DNA of 64,000 nucleotides from NCBI RefSeq assembly GCF_001721045.1, contig NZ_MDER01000045.1, forward strand, positions 43,606 through 107,605, given 5' to 3'. The DNA comes from Paenibacillus nuruki (GTDB lineage: Bacteria > Bacillota > Bacilli > Paenibacillales > Paenibacillaceae). A program made the translations under genes and the position numbers. The notes under the pieces are model-generated. The model was given only the letters and a program-made list of their open reading frames with translations. It was not told the DNA's origin and searched no databases. Below are positions 46,475 to 55,829 of the stretch, one piece after another; position 1 is the stretch's first letter; every line of letters begins with the position of its first letter.

Positions 46475-47197
46475 TTATAATACTTTGCTTAAAAAGTCTT
46501 GTGTACGTGGATGACTTGGTGCACCGAATACTTTTTCTGGTGTACCTTGCTCTACAATTTGCCCTGCATCCATAAAGATAATACGGTCGCCTACTTCACG
46601 TGCAAAATTCATCTCGTGCGTTACGATCACCATCGTCATACCTTCATGTGCAAGCTTCTGCATGACCTCTAGCACCTCTCCAACCATTTCAGGATCGAGT
46701 GCCGATGTTGGTTCATCAAACAGCATTACATGAGGTTGCATGGCAAGTGCACGCGCAATCGCAATACGTTGCTTTTGTCCACCGGATAACTGACTTGGAT
46801 ACGCTTTTGATTTATCCGCTAATCCTACGGTGTGTAACAAATCTTCAGCAATTTTGTTAGCTGCATTGGTATTCATCTTTTTCACTTTGATCGGTGCAAT
46901 CGTAAGATTCTGCAACACCGTTTTGTGCGGGAAAAGGTTAAAGTGCTGGAATACCATGCCCATTTTTTTGCGTGTATTATCAATATCATGCTTACGTGCT
47001 GTAATCAATTCATTTTCAAAATGAATCTCACCTGCTGTAGGTTGCTCTAACAAGTTGAGACAACGTAAAAAGGTACTTTTACCTGATCCACTTGGTCCAA
47101 TAATAACAACCACTTCACCTTGAGCGATATCCATATCGATACCTGTTAACACTTCATTTTTACCGTAAGACTTTTTAAGACCTTTAACGTTGATCAC
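46475..47197 (-). CDS. Polar amino-acid ABC transporter ATP-binding protein
   Basis: A 240-residue ATPase of the GlnQ/HisP group: Walker [11 protein letters not shown]-loop [12 protein letters not shown], signature LSGGQKQR, Walker [15 protein letters not shown] and H-loop VTHEM. Two GTG codons (47203 and 47197) are possible; GGAGG is 4 and 10 bases away respectively. The second gives the usual start M-I-N-V and is used here. It overlaps the end of the upstream fusion gene. Confidence 0.94.
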   Translation of the reverse strand: MINVKGLKKSYGKNEVLTGIDMDIAQGEVVVIIGPSGSGKSTFLRCLNLLEQPTAGEIHFENELITARKHDIDNTRKKMGMVFQHFNLFPHKTVLQNLTIAPIKVKKMNTNAANKIAEDLLHTVGLADKSKAYPSQLSGGQKQRIAIARALAMQPHVMLFDEPTSALDPEMVGEVLEVMQKLAHEGMTMVIVTHEMNFAREVGDRIIFMDAGQIVEQGTPEKVFGAPSHPRTQDFLSKVL

Positions 47198-48671
47198 TTG
47201 CACTCAACCTCCGTTCTACAATACCTAGTAGTTTGGACAATATAAATGTCATTACAAAGTAAATCGCTGCTGCGATAATAAGCGGGCTTAATGCAGAGTA
47301 CGTTATACTACGTACAGCCTGTGCTTGGAACATCAAGTCTGCTACTCCGATAAAGGATACAATCGATGATTCTTTAATAATAACGACAAATTCATTACCG
47401 ATTGCCGGCAATACACTTTTGATCGCTTGTGGAATAATAATATGACGCATCGTTGCACCATAAGACATACCCAGTGAACGTGCTGCTTCTGTCTGTCCAC
47501 GGTCCACACCTTGAATACCAGCACGGAAAATTTCAGCCAGATAAGCAGAACTATTAATAGATAATGTGATAATACCAGATTCAAGCACCGTAAAGTTAAT
47601 ATTAAACGCTTGAGCAATACCATAATGAATAATCAACAACTGAACGAGCATTGGTGTACCACGTAAAATTTCAATATACGTCATCGCTAACCAACGGAAT
47701 ACCGAGATTTGGGATAAACGTAACAACGATACAATCAATCCAATAATAAATCCGAACAATACACCCATTGCTGATAAGAACAATGTGTATTGAATCCCTT
47801 GCCAGTAGTAATTACGATAATCCCAGAAAATTTGAAAAATATTAGGTTTGGGCTTATCTTTGATTTGTTCTGCTGTCTCGCCTGTTGATTCACCTGAATT
47901 TAATTTGAATGCATCATTTACAAATTTATCAACTTCATTGTTAGCTTTGAGTGTGGCTAATGTTTTGTTAATTTGACCTAGTAATTCCGTATTCCCTTTT
48001 TGCACAGCGATTGCCATAGGCGTATCACTATCTGGAATTTGAATATCTGTTATCGCAAGATCTGGATGATTCAGTACTTGTCCATCCGCTACAGGGCCTT
48101 CCATAACCGCTGCATCTACACGATTGGATTCCAACTGCAACATAATATCAGACACTTTATCAACCGGAGATAATTTAGCTCCTTCTATGCCTTTTGCGAT
48201 ATCTTGTTGAATAGATCCTCTTTGTACACCGATCGCAGCCCCTTTAAGACTTTCCATCGTTTTAAATTTAGTTGTGTCTTCTGCACGAGTGACAATAACC
48301 TGGCGAGAAATATAATACGTATCCGAGAAATCCACATTTTGACGACGTTCATCCGTTGGTGTCATGCCCGAGATGATCATATCAATCCGACCGCTATCTA
48401 ATGCAGGTAATAGACTGTCAAAAGCGATATCTTGAATTTGAAGTTCAGCTCCCATATCAGCAGCGACTCGCTTGGCGATCTCTATATCTGAACCGACAAT
48501 CTCATCTTTACCATTGATATTTTTACGAAATTCATAAGGTGCAAAGTCTGCACTCAAACCTACCACTATTTTTTTGCCTGTATCTTGCGCTGCTGATGCC
48601 ATAGGAGCAACTACTAGAAATACAATCAACACACTAAAGCAAAGCGCAAATAACGATTTACATACTTTCAA
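47184..48671 (-). CDS. Fused amino-acid binding protein and permease (GlnH-GlnP type)
   Basis: A 495-residue single polypeptide. A signal peptide (about 1-28) is followed by a type 2 binding protein domain (30-265; [37 protein letters not shown]). The last 215 residues are a permease with about five helices and the EAA loop [20 protein letters not shown]. The substrate site is thereby tethered to the channel, as in lactococcal GlnPQ. A TTG at 48671 is 8 bases after AAGGGG and starts the signal peptide correctly; a TTG at 48698 is rejected. Substrate not fixed; glutamine, glutamate, arginine or cystine-type compounds are possible. Confidence 0.93.
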   Translation of the reverse strand: MKVCKSLFALCFSVLIVFLVVAPMASAAQDTGKKIVVGLSADFAPYEFRKNINGKDEIVGSDIEIAKRVAADMGAELQIQDIAFDSLLPALDSGRIDMIISGMTPTDERRQNVDFSDTYYISRQVIVTRAEDTTKFKTMESLKGAAIGVQRGSIQQDIAKGIEGAKLSPVDKVSDIMLQLESNRVDAAVMEGPVADGQVLNHPDLAITDIQIPDSDTPMAIAVQKGNTELLGQINKTLATLKANNEVDKFVNDAFKLNSGESTGETAEQIKDKPKPNIFQIFWDYRNYYWQGIQYTLFLSAMGVLFGFIIGLIVSLLRLSQISVFRWLAMTYIEILRGTPMLVQLLIIHYGIAQAFNINFTVLESGIITLSINSSAYLAEIFRAGIQGVDRGQTEAARSLGMSYGATMRHIIIPQAIKSVLPAIGNEFVVIIKESSIVSFIGVADLMFQAQAVRSITYSALSPLIIAAAIYFVMTFILSKLLGIVERRLSASDQR

Positions 48672-48900
48672 TTTTTTTATCCCCTTCCATATTATCAATG
48701 CAGACGATGCCGTCTACCGGATCGAAGTAAGTGTTCCTACAATCATATCCATTTAAACAATTTAGTTAAAAAGTCTAACCGGGTTATTATAAATGAATAT
48801 GTATGATTATTCAATCATTTTATAATCAGTTATGTTCCACTTTATGATATACTACTTTGGTCTAAACATTATATGATGACTTCTAAAGGAGACGATGCAA

Positions 48901-50079
48901 TTGTCCGTTATATCAACCCTCAAAACTCAAATAGGTACAACAATTGATCAGCATGCCGAGCGCTTCAAAGCTGTTTCTACATATATAGGGCAAAACCCTG
49001 AGCTTGGTAATGAAGAGTTCAAAGCTTCAGCTAGACTGAAAGAAGAATTGTTATTTCATGGATTTGAAATTGAAGCACCGATCTTAGGAATAGAGACTGC
49101 ATTTATCGCTACATATACAGCTCCAAAGTCAGGTCCTATTGTTGCGTTGTTATGCGAATATGATGCATTACCTGAAATTGGACATGCTTGTGGACATCAC
49201 TTAATTTGTATGATGAGTGTAAGTGCAGCTGTAGGTCTCAAATCGGTAATAGATGAACTGGGTGGCACGATTCGTGTCTATGGCACACCAGCAGAAGAAA
49301 CACGTGGTGCTAAAGTGCCCATGGCAGCGGCGGGATTATTTGACGATTGTGATTTTGCGATGATGGCACATCCTTATTATGCCTATGAAGAATCAGGGAT
49401 TTCTTTAGCTATGGATGCTTTACAATTTGAGTATTTTGGCAAATCTGCTCATGCAGCAGCCAGTCCTCAACATGGTATTAATGCGTTAGATGGTGTATTA
49501 CAACTGTTCAATGGAATCAATGCATTACGTCAACAGACACGTAGTGATACACGAATTCATGGCATTATTAATCAAGGTGGTGTAGCCGCTAATATTATAC
49601 CGGACTACGCTTCTGCTCAATTCTATATCCGTTCTGCTAGTCGGGAGTATACGAATGAATTAGTAGAAAAAGTAAAACGTGTAGCTGAAGGTTCCGCTTT
49701 ACAAACAGGATGTACACTAAAAGTATCCAATTATGAATATTCGTATGATGAATTAATAACGAATACGACGTTATCTGAAGCATTTACAAATAATCTGGTA
49801 TCCCATGGTATTGCACGTTCTGATATTCATAGCGGTAAAGATGCAGGTTCGCTAGATCTAGGAAATGTATCTACACATTGCCCTGCTATTCACCCTTATA
49901 TTCAAGTCACCACAGAAAAGCATGAATTGCATAGTATTGGATTCCGTGATCGTGCTCAGCAACCGGAAGCTTTAGAAGCGATGATATTTGGGGGTAAAGT
50001 TCTGGCAGAAACGGCATACGATGTAATCAGTCAGCCTGAATTGTTACAACAAATTAAGCAAGAATTTGCAGCACGATAA
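48901..50079 (+). CDS. M20 family amidohydrolase/peptidase
   Basis: A metal-dependent hydrolase of about 392 residues of the M20D group: CEYDALPEIGHACGHHL (metal-binding His and Cys), PAEETRGAKVPM, MMAHP, and the dimerisation domain opening with FEYFGKSAHAAASPQHGINA. Such enzymes cleave N-acyl amino acids or dipeptides. An ATG at 48895 is only 3 bases from AAAGGAG, while the in-frame TTG at 48901 is 9 bases away and is preferred. It is divergent from the fused amino-acid transporter, suggesting that it processes the imported compound (inference). Confidence 0.9.
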   Translation: MSVISTLKTQIGTTIDQHAERFKAVSTYIGQNPELGNEEFKASARLKEELLFHGFEIEAPILGIETAFIATYTAPKSGPIVALLCEYDALPEIGHACGHHLICMMSVSAAVGLKSVIDELGGTIRVYGTPAEETRGAKVPMAAAGLFDDCDFAMMAHPYYAYEESGISLAMDALQFEYFGKSAHAAASPQHGINALDGVLQLFNGINALRQQTRSDTRIHGIINQGGVAANIIPDYASAQFYIRSASREYTNELVEKVKRVAEGSALQTGCTLKVSNYEYSYDELITNTTLSEAFTNNLVSHGIARSDIHSGKDAGSLDLGNVSTHCPAIHPYIQVTTEKHELHSIGFRDRAQQPEALEAMIFGGKVLAETAYDVISQPELLQQIKQEFAAR

Positions 50080-50140
50080 GTGACCATTTTAAGCGTATTT
50101 TTCAAAATCAGCTTATGTTAAAAGACAGGAGTGATTGTGA

Positions 50141-51223
50141 ATGTCCTTTGATCTTTTATTACTATTAGCCTTTATCGTTTTGTTTATTATCATGTTCCGT
50201 AGAATCGCTCGCAAAAATTGGGGTCGATCATGGACACTTCAATCGGATCAACGCTTTTTCCAGTCTGCTGTTGCTGCGCCTACATTGATTGTGCCTGCCG
50301 GGCATCCTTGTGTACCGTTAGCTCTTAGACTCGAAAGAGCTTTACCTAATGACTATGCTCATCAATTAAGGCAACGTGTCTTCACAGAACATCCTGACAT
50401 GACAGAGGAAGAATGGAATTGGCGGTGGGTCGAGATGCGTCGGTATTTCCTGATCTGCGCCTTATTCAAGCAAATGCCAATGTTCAGTAGTAAAGTCGAT
50501 GATATCTGGCATGAAATGTTGATGTTTACAAGAGAGTATCAGCAATTTTGTGAGCAATTTTTTGGATACATGTTGCATCATTCTCCGCATGGACAATCAG
50601 TATCCCAACCGGATCAACGTGCGCTTTTTGATTGGACGTATTCACAATTATTTCCGATGACTCGTGCAAATTCTAAATTATGGAATGGATTTTTCAATTA
50701 TCCATTGCCACAGGCAACGATGAATAATTTGTATTCTTTTAATGAGTATCGAATTGATCATAGTCTGTTTAACCGCCAAACATTCAATAATGTTCCTGAA
50801 TCCAAAACGGTCATCCTTTATTTGAGTAAACAATTTCGAGATCATAATCAACAAGCAGTGCAAAAAACACCACCTGCTAAGTATGATAAGCAAAACAAAA
50901 ATCAAACCTATGATACCGGTAATTACACTTCACCTAGTGATAATTACGGTCTAGGACTATCCGGTTGTGCGGCGGTGTATTATTCTCAGAACGATGTACA
51001 GCATTTCTGTTCGTCTGTGAATACCTATTTGCCAGCAGATGTGCAGACCTTGCAATCGTATAGTTCTAGTTCTTCTTGTGGTACAGGTTATGTTTCCACC
51101 GATAACTCTAATCATCATAATTCTCATCATTCATCAGATCACCATAGTGGTCCTGATTCAGGTGGGAGTTCGTGTAGCAGTGATAGTTCATGTAGTAGTT
51201 GTGGTGGCGGTGGTGGTGATTAA
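50141..51223 (+). CDS. Membrane-anchored protein with GRDP-like domain and Cys/Gly-rich tail
   Basis: A 360-residue protein with one N-terminal helix (about 4-18), then a helical domain in which KVDDIWHEMLMFTREYQQFC resembles the WH-motif repeat of glycine-rich-domain proteins (DUF1399-like). The last 90 residues are low complexity: Ser, His and Asp-rich stretches ending in SCSSDSSCSSCGGGGGD. Similar Cys-Gly-Asp ends occur in bacterial TIGR04222-type membrane proteins. A metal-binding or oligomerising tail is plausible. Function unknown. GACAGGAGTG stands before ATG 50141. Confidence 0.78.
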   Translation: MSFDLLLLLAFIVLFIIMFRRIARKNWGRSWTLQSDQRFFQSAVAAPTLIVPAGHPCVPLALRLERALPNDYAHQLRQRVFTEHPDMTEEEWNWRWVEMRRYFLICALFKQMPMFSSKVDDIWHEMLMFTREYQQFCEQFFGYMLHHSPHGQSVSQPDQRALFDWTYSQLFPMTRANSKLWNGFFNYPLPQATMNNLYSFNEYRIDHSLFNRQTFNNVPESKTVILYLSKQFRDHNQQAVQKTPPAKYDKQNKNQTYDTGNYTSPSDNYGLGLSGCAAVYYSQNDVQHFCSSVNTYLPADVQTLQSYSSSSSCGTGYVSTDNSNHHNSHHSSDHHSGPDSGGSSCSSDSSCSSCGGGGGD

Positions 51224-51345
51224 GTCGATTGATCTTATTGTTGAACCCAACGTTTCATACAGACTTGTTCTGTATATTTATTGGTGAGAGCGCTTTATAA
51301 AACATTTCTATACAATAAACAAATGATATGGTGGAGGATTATCGT

Positions 51346-52581
51346 ATGGCTCGTTCTTTTTTTTCACGCTTGGAAGGCAACAGTCGCGGCTGTCTTGCCT
51401 TTGAACCTTTTTTTCTGATTCCTTATAGTATGTTTGCTACGTATGCGACATTGTATATGTATCAACTGGGAATTAGTGAAACGAATATTGGCTGGATCAC
51501 GACGATCAGTCTAATATTTCAAGTATTTTCTTCGTTTATTAGCGGTTATTTAACAGATCGTATGGGACGTAAAAAAGCACTGTTGTACTTTGATATATTT
51601 AGTTGGAGTGTAGCTACTCTTGTATGGGCCGTATCGCAAAACTTTTGGTTTTTCCTTGTTGCTGCAATTATTAATGGGTTTCAACGGGTTCCTGCGACTT
51701 CATTTTATTGCTTACTTGTCGAAGATACGAAGCCAGGTGATCGAACGTATATATTCACATTACTTCAGATTATTGGCGTGATCGGCGGTCTCTTCGCTCC
51801 TCTAGGCGGTCTACTGGTATATGAATATGGATTGGTATCTGGAATGCGGATTATGTATGTGATTGCTTTTGTACTGATGACCTTTCAATTTATCGGTCGC
51901 CATGTGACTACACGTGAGACAGAGATGGGTTATCGCAAAATGAAAGAAACACGTGAATTGGGACTCAAGCAAAGTCTGGTTGACTATAGCGGTGCGATTC
52001 ATGATATTTTGCAAAGCAAAGGGTTATTGTTGATTTTCAGTGTGTATATTTTGTTCAATTTCCAGACCACTCTCAAAACAACCTACCTCTCACTCTATCT
52101 TGCAGATTATCTACATATTGACGATGGGATCATTTCACTCGTCCCAGCGATTTCGTCATTGATTATGTTGCTGACCTTATGGTTACTGACTCCGCGTATA
52201 CCGGAAGGTGCTGTATACAAATCAATGATGGCTGGCTTTGCTCTGTCTGTTGTTTCCAATGTAATGCTTGTATTCGGCCCTGTACACAATCTAATCTGGA
52301 TTGGAATCAGTACCATTTTAGCAGCCATCGGTATGATGATCAGCTCTCCCTACTTGGAGACAGCTGTAGCCAATGCTATTGATGATGAAAAGCGTGCCAA
52401 AATCTTCTCTATGCTATCTGTATTAATCCTACTCTTCACTTCACCTGCCGGAATTATCGGAGGATGGGCATATACGCTTGATCCACGGATTCCGATCTGG
52501 TTGATTACAGGTGCTTTTGTCGGTTCATACTTGTTAATTTTGATGTATCGTCAAGGCGTTAAGCGTGTACGTGCAGTATAA
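51346..52581 (+). CDS. MFS transporter, multidrug-efflux type
   Basis: A 411-residue membrane protein with 12 helices. The cytoplasmic loop 2-3 motif is GYLTDRMGRKKAL, typical of MFS drug:proton antiporters. GGAGG is 8 bases before ATG 51346; an in-frame ATG at 51328 precedes the site and is not used. The substrate is not evident. Transcribed alone, followed by a terminator. Confidence 0.9.
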   Translation: MARSFFSRLEGNSRGCLAFEPFFLIPYSMFATYATLYMYQLGISETNIGWITTISLIFQVFSSFISGYLTDRMGRKKALLYFDIFSWSVATLVWAVSQNFWFFLVAAIINGFQRVPATSFYCLLVEDTKPGDRTYIFTLLQIIGVIGGLFAPLGGLLVYEYGLVSGMRIMYVIAFVLMTFQFIGRHVTTRETEMGYRKMKETRELGLKQSLVDYSGAIHDILQSKGLLLIFSVYILFNFQTTLKTTYLSLYLADYLHIDDGIISLVPAISSLIMLLTLWLLTPRIPEGAVYKSMMAGFALSVVSNVMLVFGPVHNLIWIGISTILAAIGMMISSPYLETAVANAIDDEKRAKIFSMLSVLILLFTSPAGIIGGWAYTLDPRIPIWLITGAFVGSYLLILMYRQGVKRVRAV

Positions 52582-52593
52582 ATATGTATTAAA

Positions 52594-52651
52594 AAGGGAC
52601 TTGATGATATATACAAAATATCTTTTTGGTTCCACGTATTAAAAGTCCCTT
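52594..52651 (+). terminator. Terminator of the MFS gene
   Basis: Stem AAGGGACTT / AAGTCCCTT enclosing a long 40-base loop, followed by TATTTTC on the plus strand, 12 bases after the stop. Confidence 0.65.
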
Positions 52652-52664
52652 ATTTTCAATTCAA

Positions 52665-52712
52665 AAAGCATCTTCTCCTCTGCATGTTAATAACAGAGAA
52701 AGAAGATGCTTT
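52665..52712 (-). terminator. Terminator of the sugar-binding protein gene
   Basis: Stem AAAGCATCTTCT / AGAAGATGCTTT, extended by TCTG / CAGA, with five T on the minus strand, 8 bases past the stop at 52721. Confidence 0.9.
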
Positions 52713-52720
52713 CTTTTATA

Positions 52721-54022
52721 TTACTGAGCCGATCCTAATTGAATCCAAGCTTGTTGAATTTCTTCGACGGCTTGATCTTTGGTTTTACTTTTGCCAATAT
52801 ACGCTTGCATAATCTCGCCGAATTTCTGGTGGAACGTATCTAACGAATAGTTGACCGATAGATCGCCAGATTTTTCGGTTTTTAAGATTTCTTCCATTTC
52901 TTTAGGCATTTGCAAGTCTGGAAGTGGAGCATCTTTGATCGGTGGAATTACTTTGGCGACTTGAGAAAACCAGTTTTTACCGTAATCTGACGTATACAAC
53001 CAGTTGAAGAATTCGATGGTTTCTTTGGCTACAGGAGAGTCAGCGTTAATACGTAACGCTTGATCTGCGCCTGTAATAATCATCGATTGATCGGCTTTGT
53101 CACTAACAGGGTAACCCATAATACCCATTTTGAAGTCAGGATTGATCTTAATAATCGCTTCTTCATCCCAAGCGCCTTTACCTGTCATTATCGCTGCTTT
53201 ACCTGAAGCAAAGTCACTTACTTCTGCATTGCTATCACGTTCTAGTGGCTTATCTGTACCATACTGAACGGTCGTATCAATAAAAGCAAAGAAGTTATTG
53301 TATAATGCAGGGTATTCTTTAATCGTCGTTTCACCTGCAATAAATTTATTGACCAAATCTTTGGAAGTCACACCTGCATCCAGTGCCGCTACATCTACAT
53401 AGTGTTGGAAAATATGTTTCCATACCCACCATTCTTTGTAAGCGTTCGCAAAAGGAGTAATACCTTTTGCCTCTAATTTTTTGATCGCTTCATCCATCTC
53501 TGCGATCGTTTTGGGAGGTTCTGTAATACCTGCTTTGGCAAATAAATCTTTGTTGTAAATCAGTGCGAACAGATTGCCTTTGACCGGTAAGCCCAACACT
53601 TTACCATCGGTAGATGTCATATTGGTACGTACCGCATCAGTCATTGCTGCCGCAAGCGGTTCGTTGGTTAAATCTGCACTGTAATCAGCATACGTATCAA
53701 TATCTCCACCTGCCGTCGTCTGGAATACATCCGGTGTACTTCCCGCTGCGATACGAGATTTGAGAATGGTATTATAGTCGGCTTGCATAATTTCTAGATT
53801 GATCGTCACATTGGGTTTTACTTTTTTGTATTCTTCGATATAAGCATTGAATGCATCGGTGTACTCTGGAGAAGCAGTGAACATATTGATCGTTACTGCA
53901 CCATCTGTACTTCCTCCTGAAGAAGCGCTATTGTCTGTTGTATCTGTACTGTTACCACAAGCGGCTAACATGGATAAGCTCAGCACAAGGGTAATAGGTA
54001 AGACCATCATCTTTTTGAACAT
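52721..54022 (-). CDS. Sugar ABC transporter substrate-binding lipoprotein (family 1)
   Basis: A 433-residue extracellular solute-binding protein. The lipobox MLAAC places the lipid-modified Cys near residue 22. Typical blocks are PDVFQTTAGGDI, GLPVKGNLFALIYNKDLFAKAGI, FASGKAAIMTGKGAW and NWLYTSDYGKNWF. GGGGGC precedes ATG 54022; an open extension to 54073 would bury the signal peptide. It follows the YesN-type regulator and probably delivers an oligosaccharide to the permeases encoded divergently at 57889-59603. Confidence 0.93.
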   Translation of the reverse strand: MFKKMMVLPITLVLSLSMLAACGNSTDTTDNSASSGGSTDGAVTINMFTASPEYTDAFNAYIEEYKKVKPNVTINLEIMQADYNTILKSRIAAGSTPDVFQTTAGGDIDTYADYSADLTNEPLAAAMTDAVRTNMTSTDGKVLGLPVKGNLFALIYNKDLFAKAGITEPPKTIAEMDEAIKKLEAKGITPFANAYKEWWVWKHIFQHYVDVAALDAGVTSKDLVNKFIAGETTIKEYPALYNNFFAFIDTTVQYGTDKPLERDSNAEVSDFASGKAAIMTGKGAWDEEAIIKINPDFKMGIMGYPVSDKADQSMIITGADQALRINADSPVAKETIEFFNWLYTSDYGKNWFSQVAKVIPPIKDAPLPDLQMPKEMEEILKTEKSGDLSVNYSLDTFHQKFGEIMQAYIGKSKTKDQAVEEIQQAWIQLGSAQ

Positions 54023-54176
54023 ATATCTGCCCCCATCTTTCAAATTCGTACGCACATAGCATTCATCATTCAATGCCTCTGCTGTACGGTATAGTCTTAT
54101 TCTAGTGAAACTCTATTCAGATAAAAATGTAGATAAGTAATCTATTAAGGGTAAAAAAGTGAATTTATGAATACGC

Positions 54177-55829
54177 TTACTTATTTGCTATTGTCGATAA
54201 TTGAGATCTATATTCTGAAGGCGATAATTGATAATAATTGCGAAAAGCTTTACTAAAATAGTTTTTATCTTTGTAGCCCAGCATTTCGGATATTTCTTGT
54301 ATTTTGAGTCCTTCTTCATTCAATAGCGTTTTGGCTTTCTCCATCCGTAACTGTTGTACATATTCATGAATCCCCATCTGATATTCTTGCTTAAATAACT
54401 TCATCAAGTACTCGCGGCTCAAGTAATATTTATCGGTAAACATCGAAATTTTGATGTCTTCAAAATAATGCTGATCAATATACGACCGAATATCACTGAT
54501 ATGAAAAGACTGCCGACTTCCTCCAGATTGGCGTACCTTTTCTGCATAATACGTAATAATATCGTGAACATGTTGTTCCCACTCAGCCATATTTATAATA
54601 TCGAGTAAATACGTCTGTATTCGTTCTTTGCGTTGGCTAGCAATAGTTCCATCTGATTCTAATGACCTCTGATCCAGTTCTCTGGTGATCTCATACAATT
54701 GCCCTTCCAAATCATCCAAACTATATTCCGCCATATACAGACTCAGATAAGGAGACTGCTTCATCATGCTGATACATTCATCAGCAATTCGATGAATTTG
54801 AGGAAAATGTCCATTTTCAAGCAACGTTCGTATCTGAGACATTCGTGAGCATAAGCTATGCGACTCTACTTTAGAAGCACGTTGTTCATAAGGGATGATT
54901 AATGAGCGATTGAATTCCAAAATATTGACTTGCTCAATCATATGTTTTCCTTGCTCATAAGCAGTCGCTAACTGCTGAATATCATTAGACGGCTTACCTG
55001 TACCTGCGATAATTTGAATATCTAGCAACTGTTCCAAATTCTGAATTGAACTCCGAACCCTTTGTTGTACAGCATAATGAAGTTCTTGAGGATATGCATG
55101 CCGTGCGTGATAGATCAGAATCATTTCACGTTCGAGTCGCTGATTCGCAAAACAGAAATAGTGGACTCCATCTTCAGTACATTCATTCAGCACATTCGCA
55201 ATCGCAAAGTGTAATAAACTGGTATCTCCATAAAAGCGATGACGGTGTACTTGCTCCAAGTTTAGAATACGCAATACAACTGCTCCATGATAACAGTTCT
55301 TATCTTCTGCTCCAATCATCGCTAACATCTCTTCGTTCCCTTGCTTTTTGAATCGTTTCTCGATCAGCGATTGATAGATCGTTTCTTTTAGCTTGGGTAC
55401 AGACATATTAAGTGTGCGATGTTGTTGTATATTGTGCTGATTCTGTTGCTGGCGTTGTTGTAACAGATGAACCGCTTTGCGTAACGTATCATTTAATTCA
55501 TGTCGATTGACAGGCTTGAGCAAATAATCTAATACTTTTGAACGGATAGCTTGATGAGTATATTCGAAATCGTTATATCCACTAATCACAATCGTTAACA
55601 TATCGGGATAGTCTTGTTCGACTTTTTGCAGAAATTCAACGCCATTCATTCCCGGCATCTTCATATCAACTATCACTAGATCAATAGGATGTTCACGTAA
55701 CATGGATAATCCTACTTGGCCATTGATTGCTTCATAGATATGGCTAATCTCCAGACTATCCCACTCTCCCAATATGCGAATTGCTTCACGCAACGGTTCT
55801 TCATCATCCAGAATCAAAATACTATACAT
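54177..55829 (-). CDS. YesN-type response regulator with AraC domain
   Basis: A 550-residue regulator. The receiver domain has acidic residues LDDEEP near 8-11 and phospho-acceptor Asp about 55 (VIVDMKMPGMNG). A long middle part of unknown fold follows. The C-terminal AraC-type double helix-turn-helix reads YFEDIKISMFTDKYYLSREY then IQEISEMLGYKDKNYFSKAF. AAGGGGGC precedes ATG 55829, which overlaps the kinase gene by 8 bases. It should activate the sugar importer genes. Confidence 0.93.
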   Translation of the reverse strand: MYSILILDDEEPLREAIRILGEWDSLEISHIYEAINGQVGLSMLREHPIDLVIVDMKMPGMNGVEFLQKVEQDYPDMLTIVISGYNDFEYTHQAIRSKVLDYLLKPVNRHELNDTLRKAVHLLQQRQQQNQHNIQQHRTLNMSVPKLKETIYQSLIEKRFKKQGNEEMLAMIGAEDKNCYHGAVVLRILNLEQVHRHRFYGDTSLLHFAIANVLNECTEDGVHYFCFANQRLEREMILIYHARHAYPQELHYAVQQRVRSSIQNLEQLLDIQIIAGTGKPSNDIQQLATAYEQGKHMIEQVNILEFNRSLIIPYEQRASKVESHSLCSRMSQIRTLLENGHFPQIHRIADECISMMKQSPYLSLYMAEYSLDDLEGQLYEITRELDQRSLESDGTIASQRKERIQTYLLDIINMAEWEQHVHDIITYYAEKVRQSGGSRQSFHISDIRSYIDQHYFEDIKISMFTDKYYLSREYLMKLFKQEYQMGIHEYVQQLRMEKAKTLLNEEGLKIQEISEMLGYKDKNYFSKAFRNYYQLSPSEYRSQLSTIANK

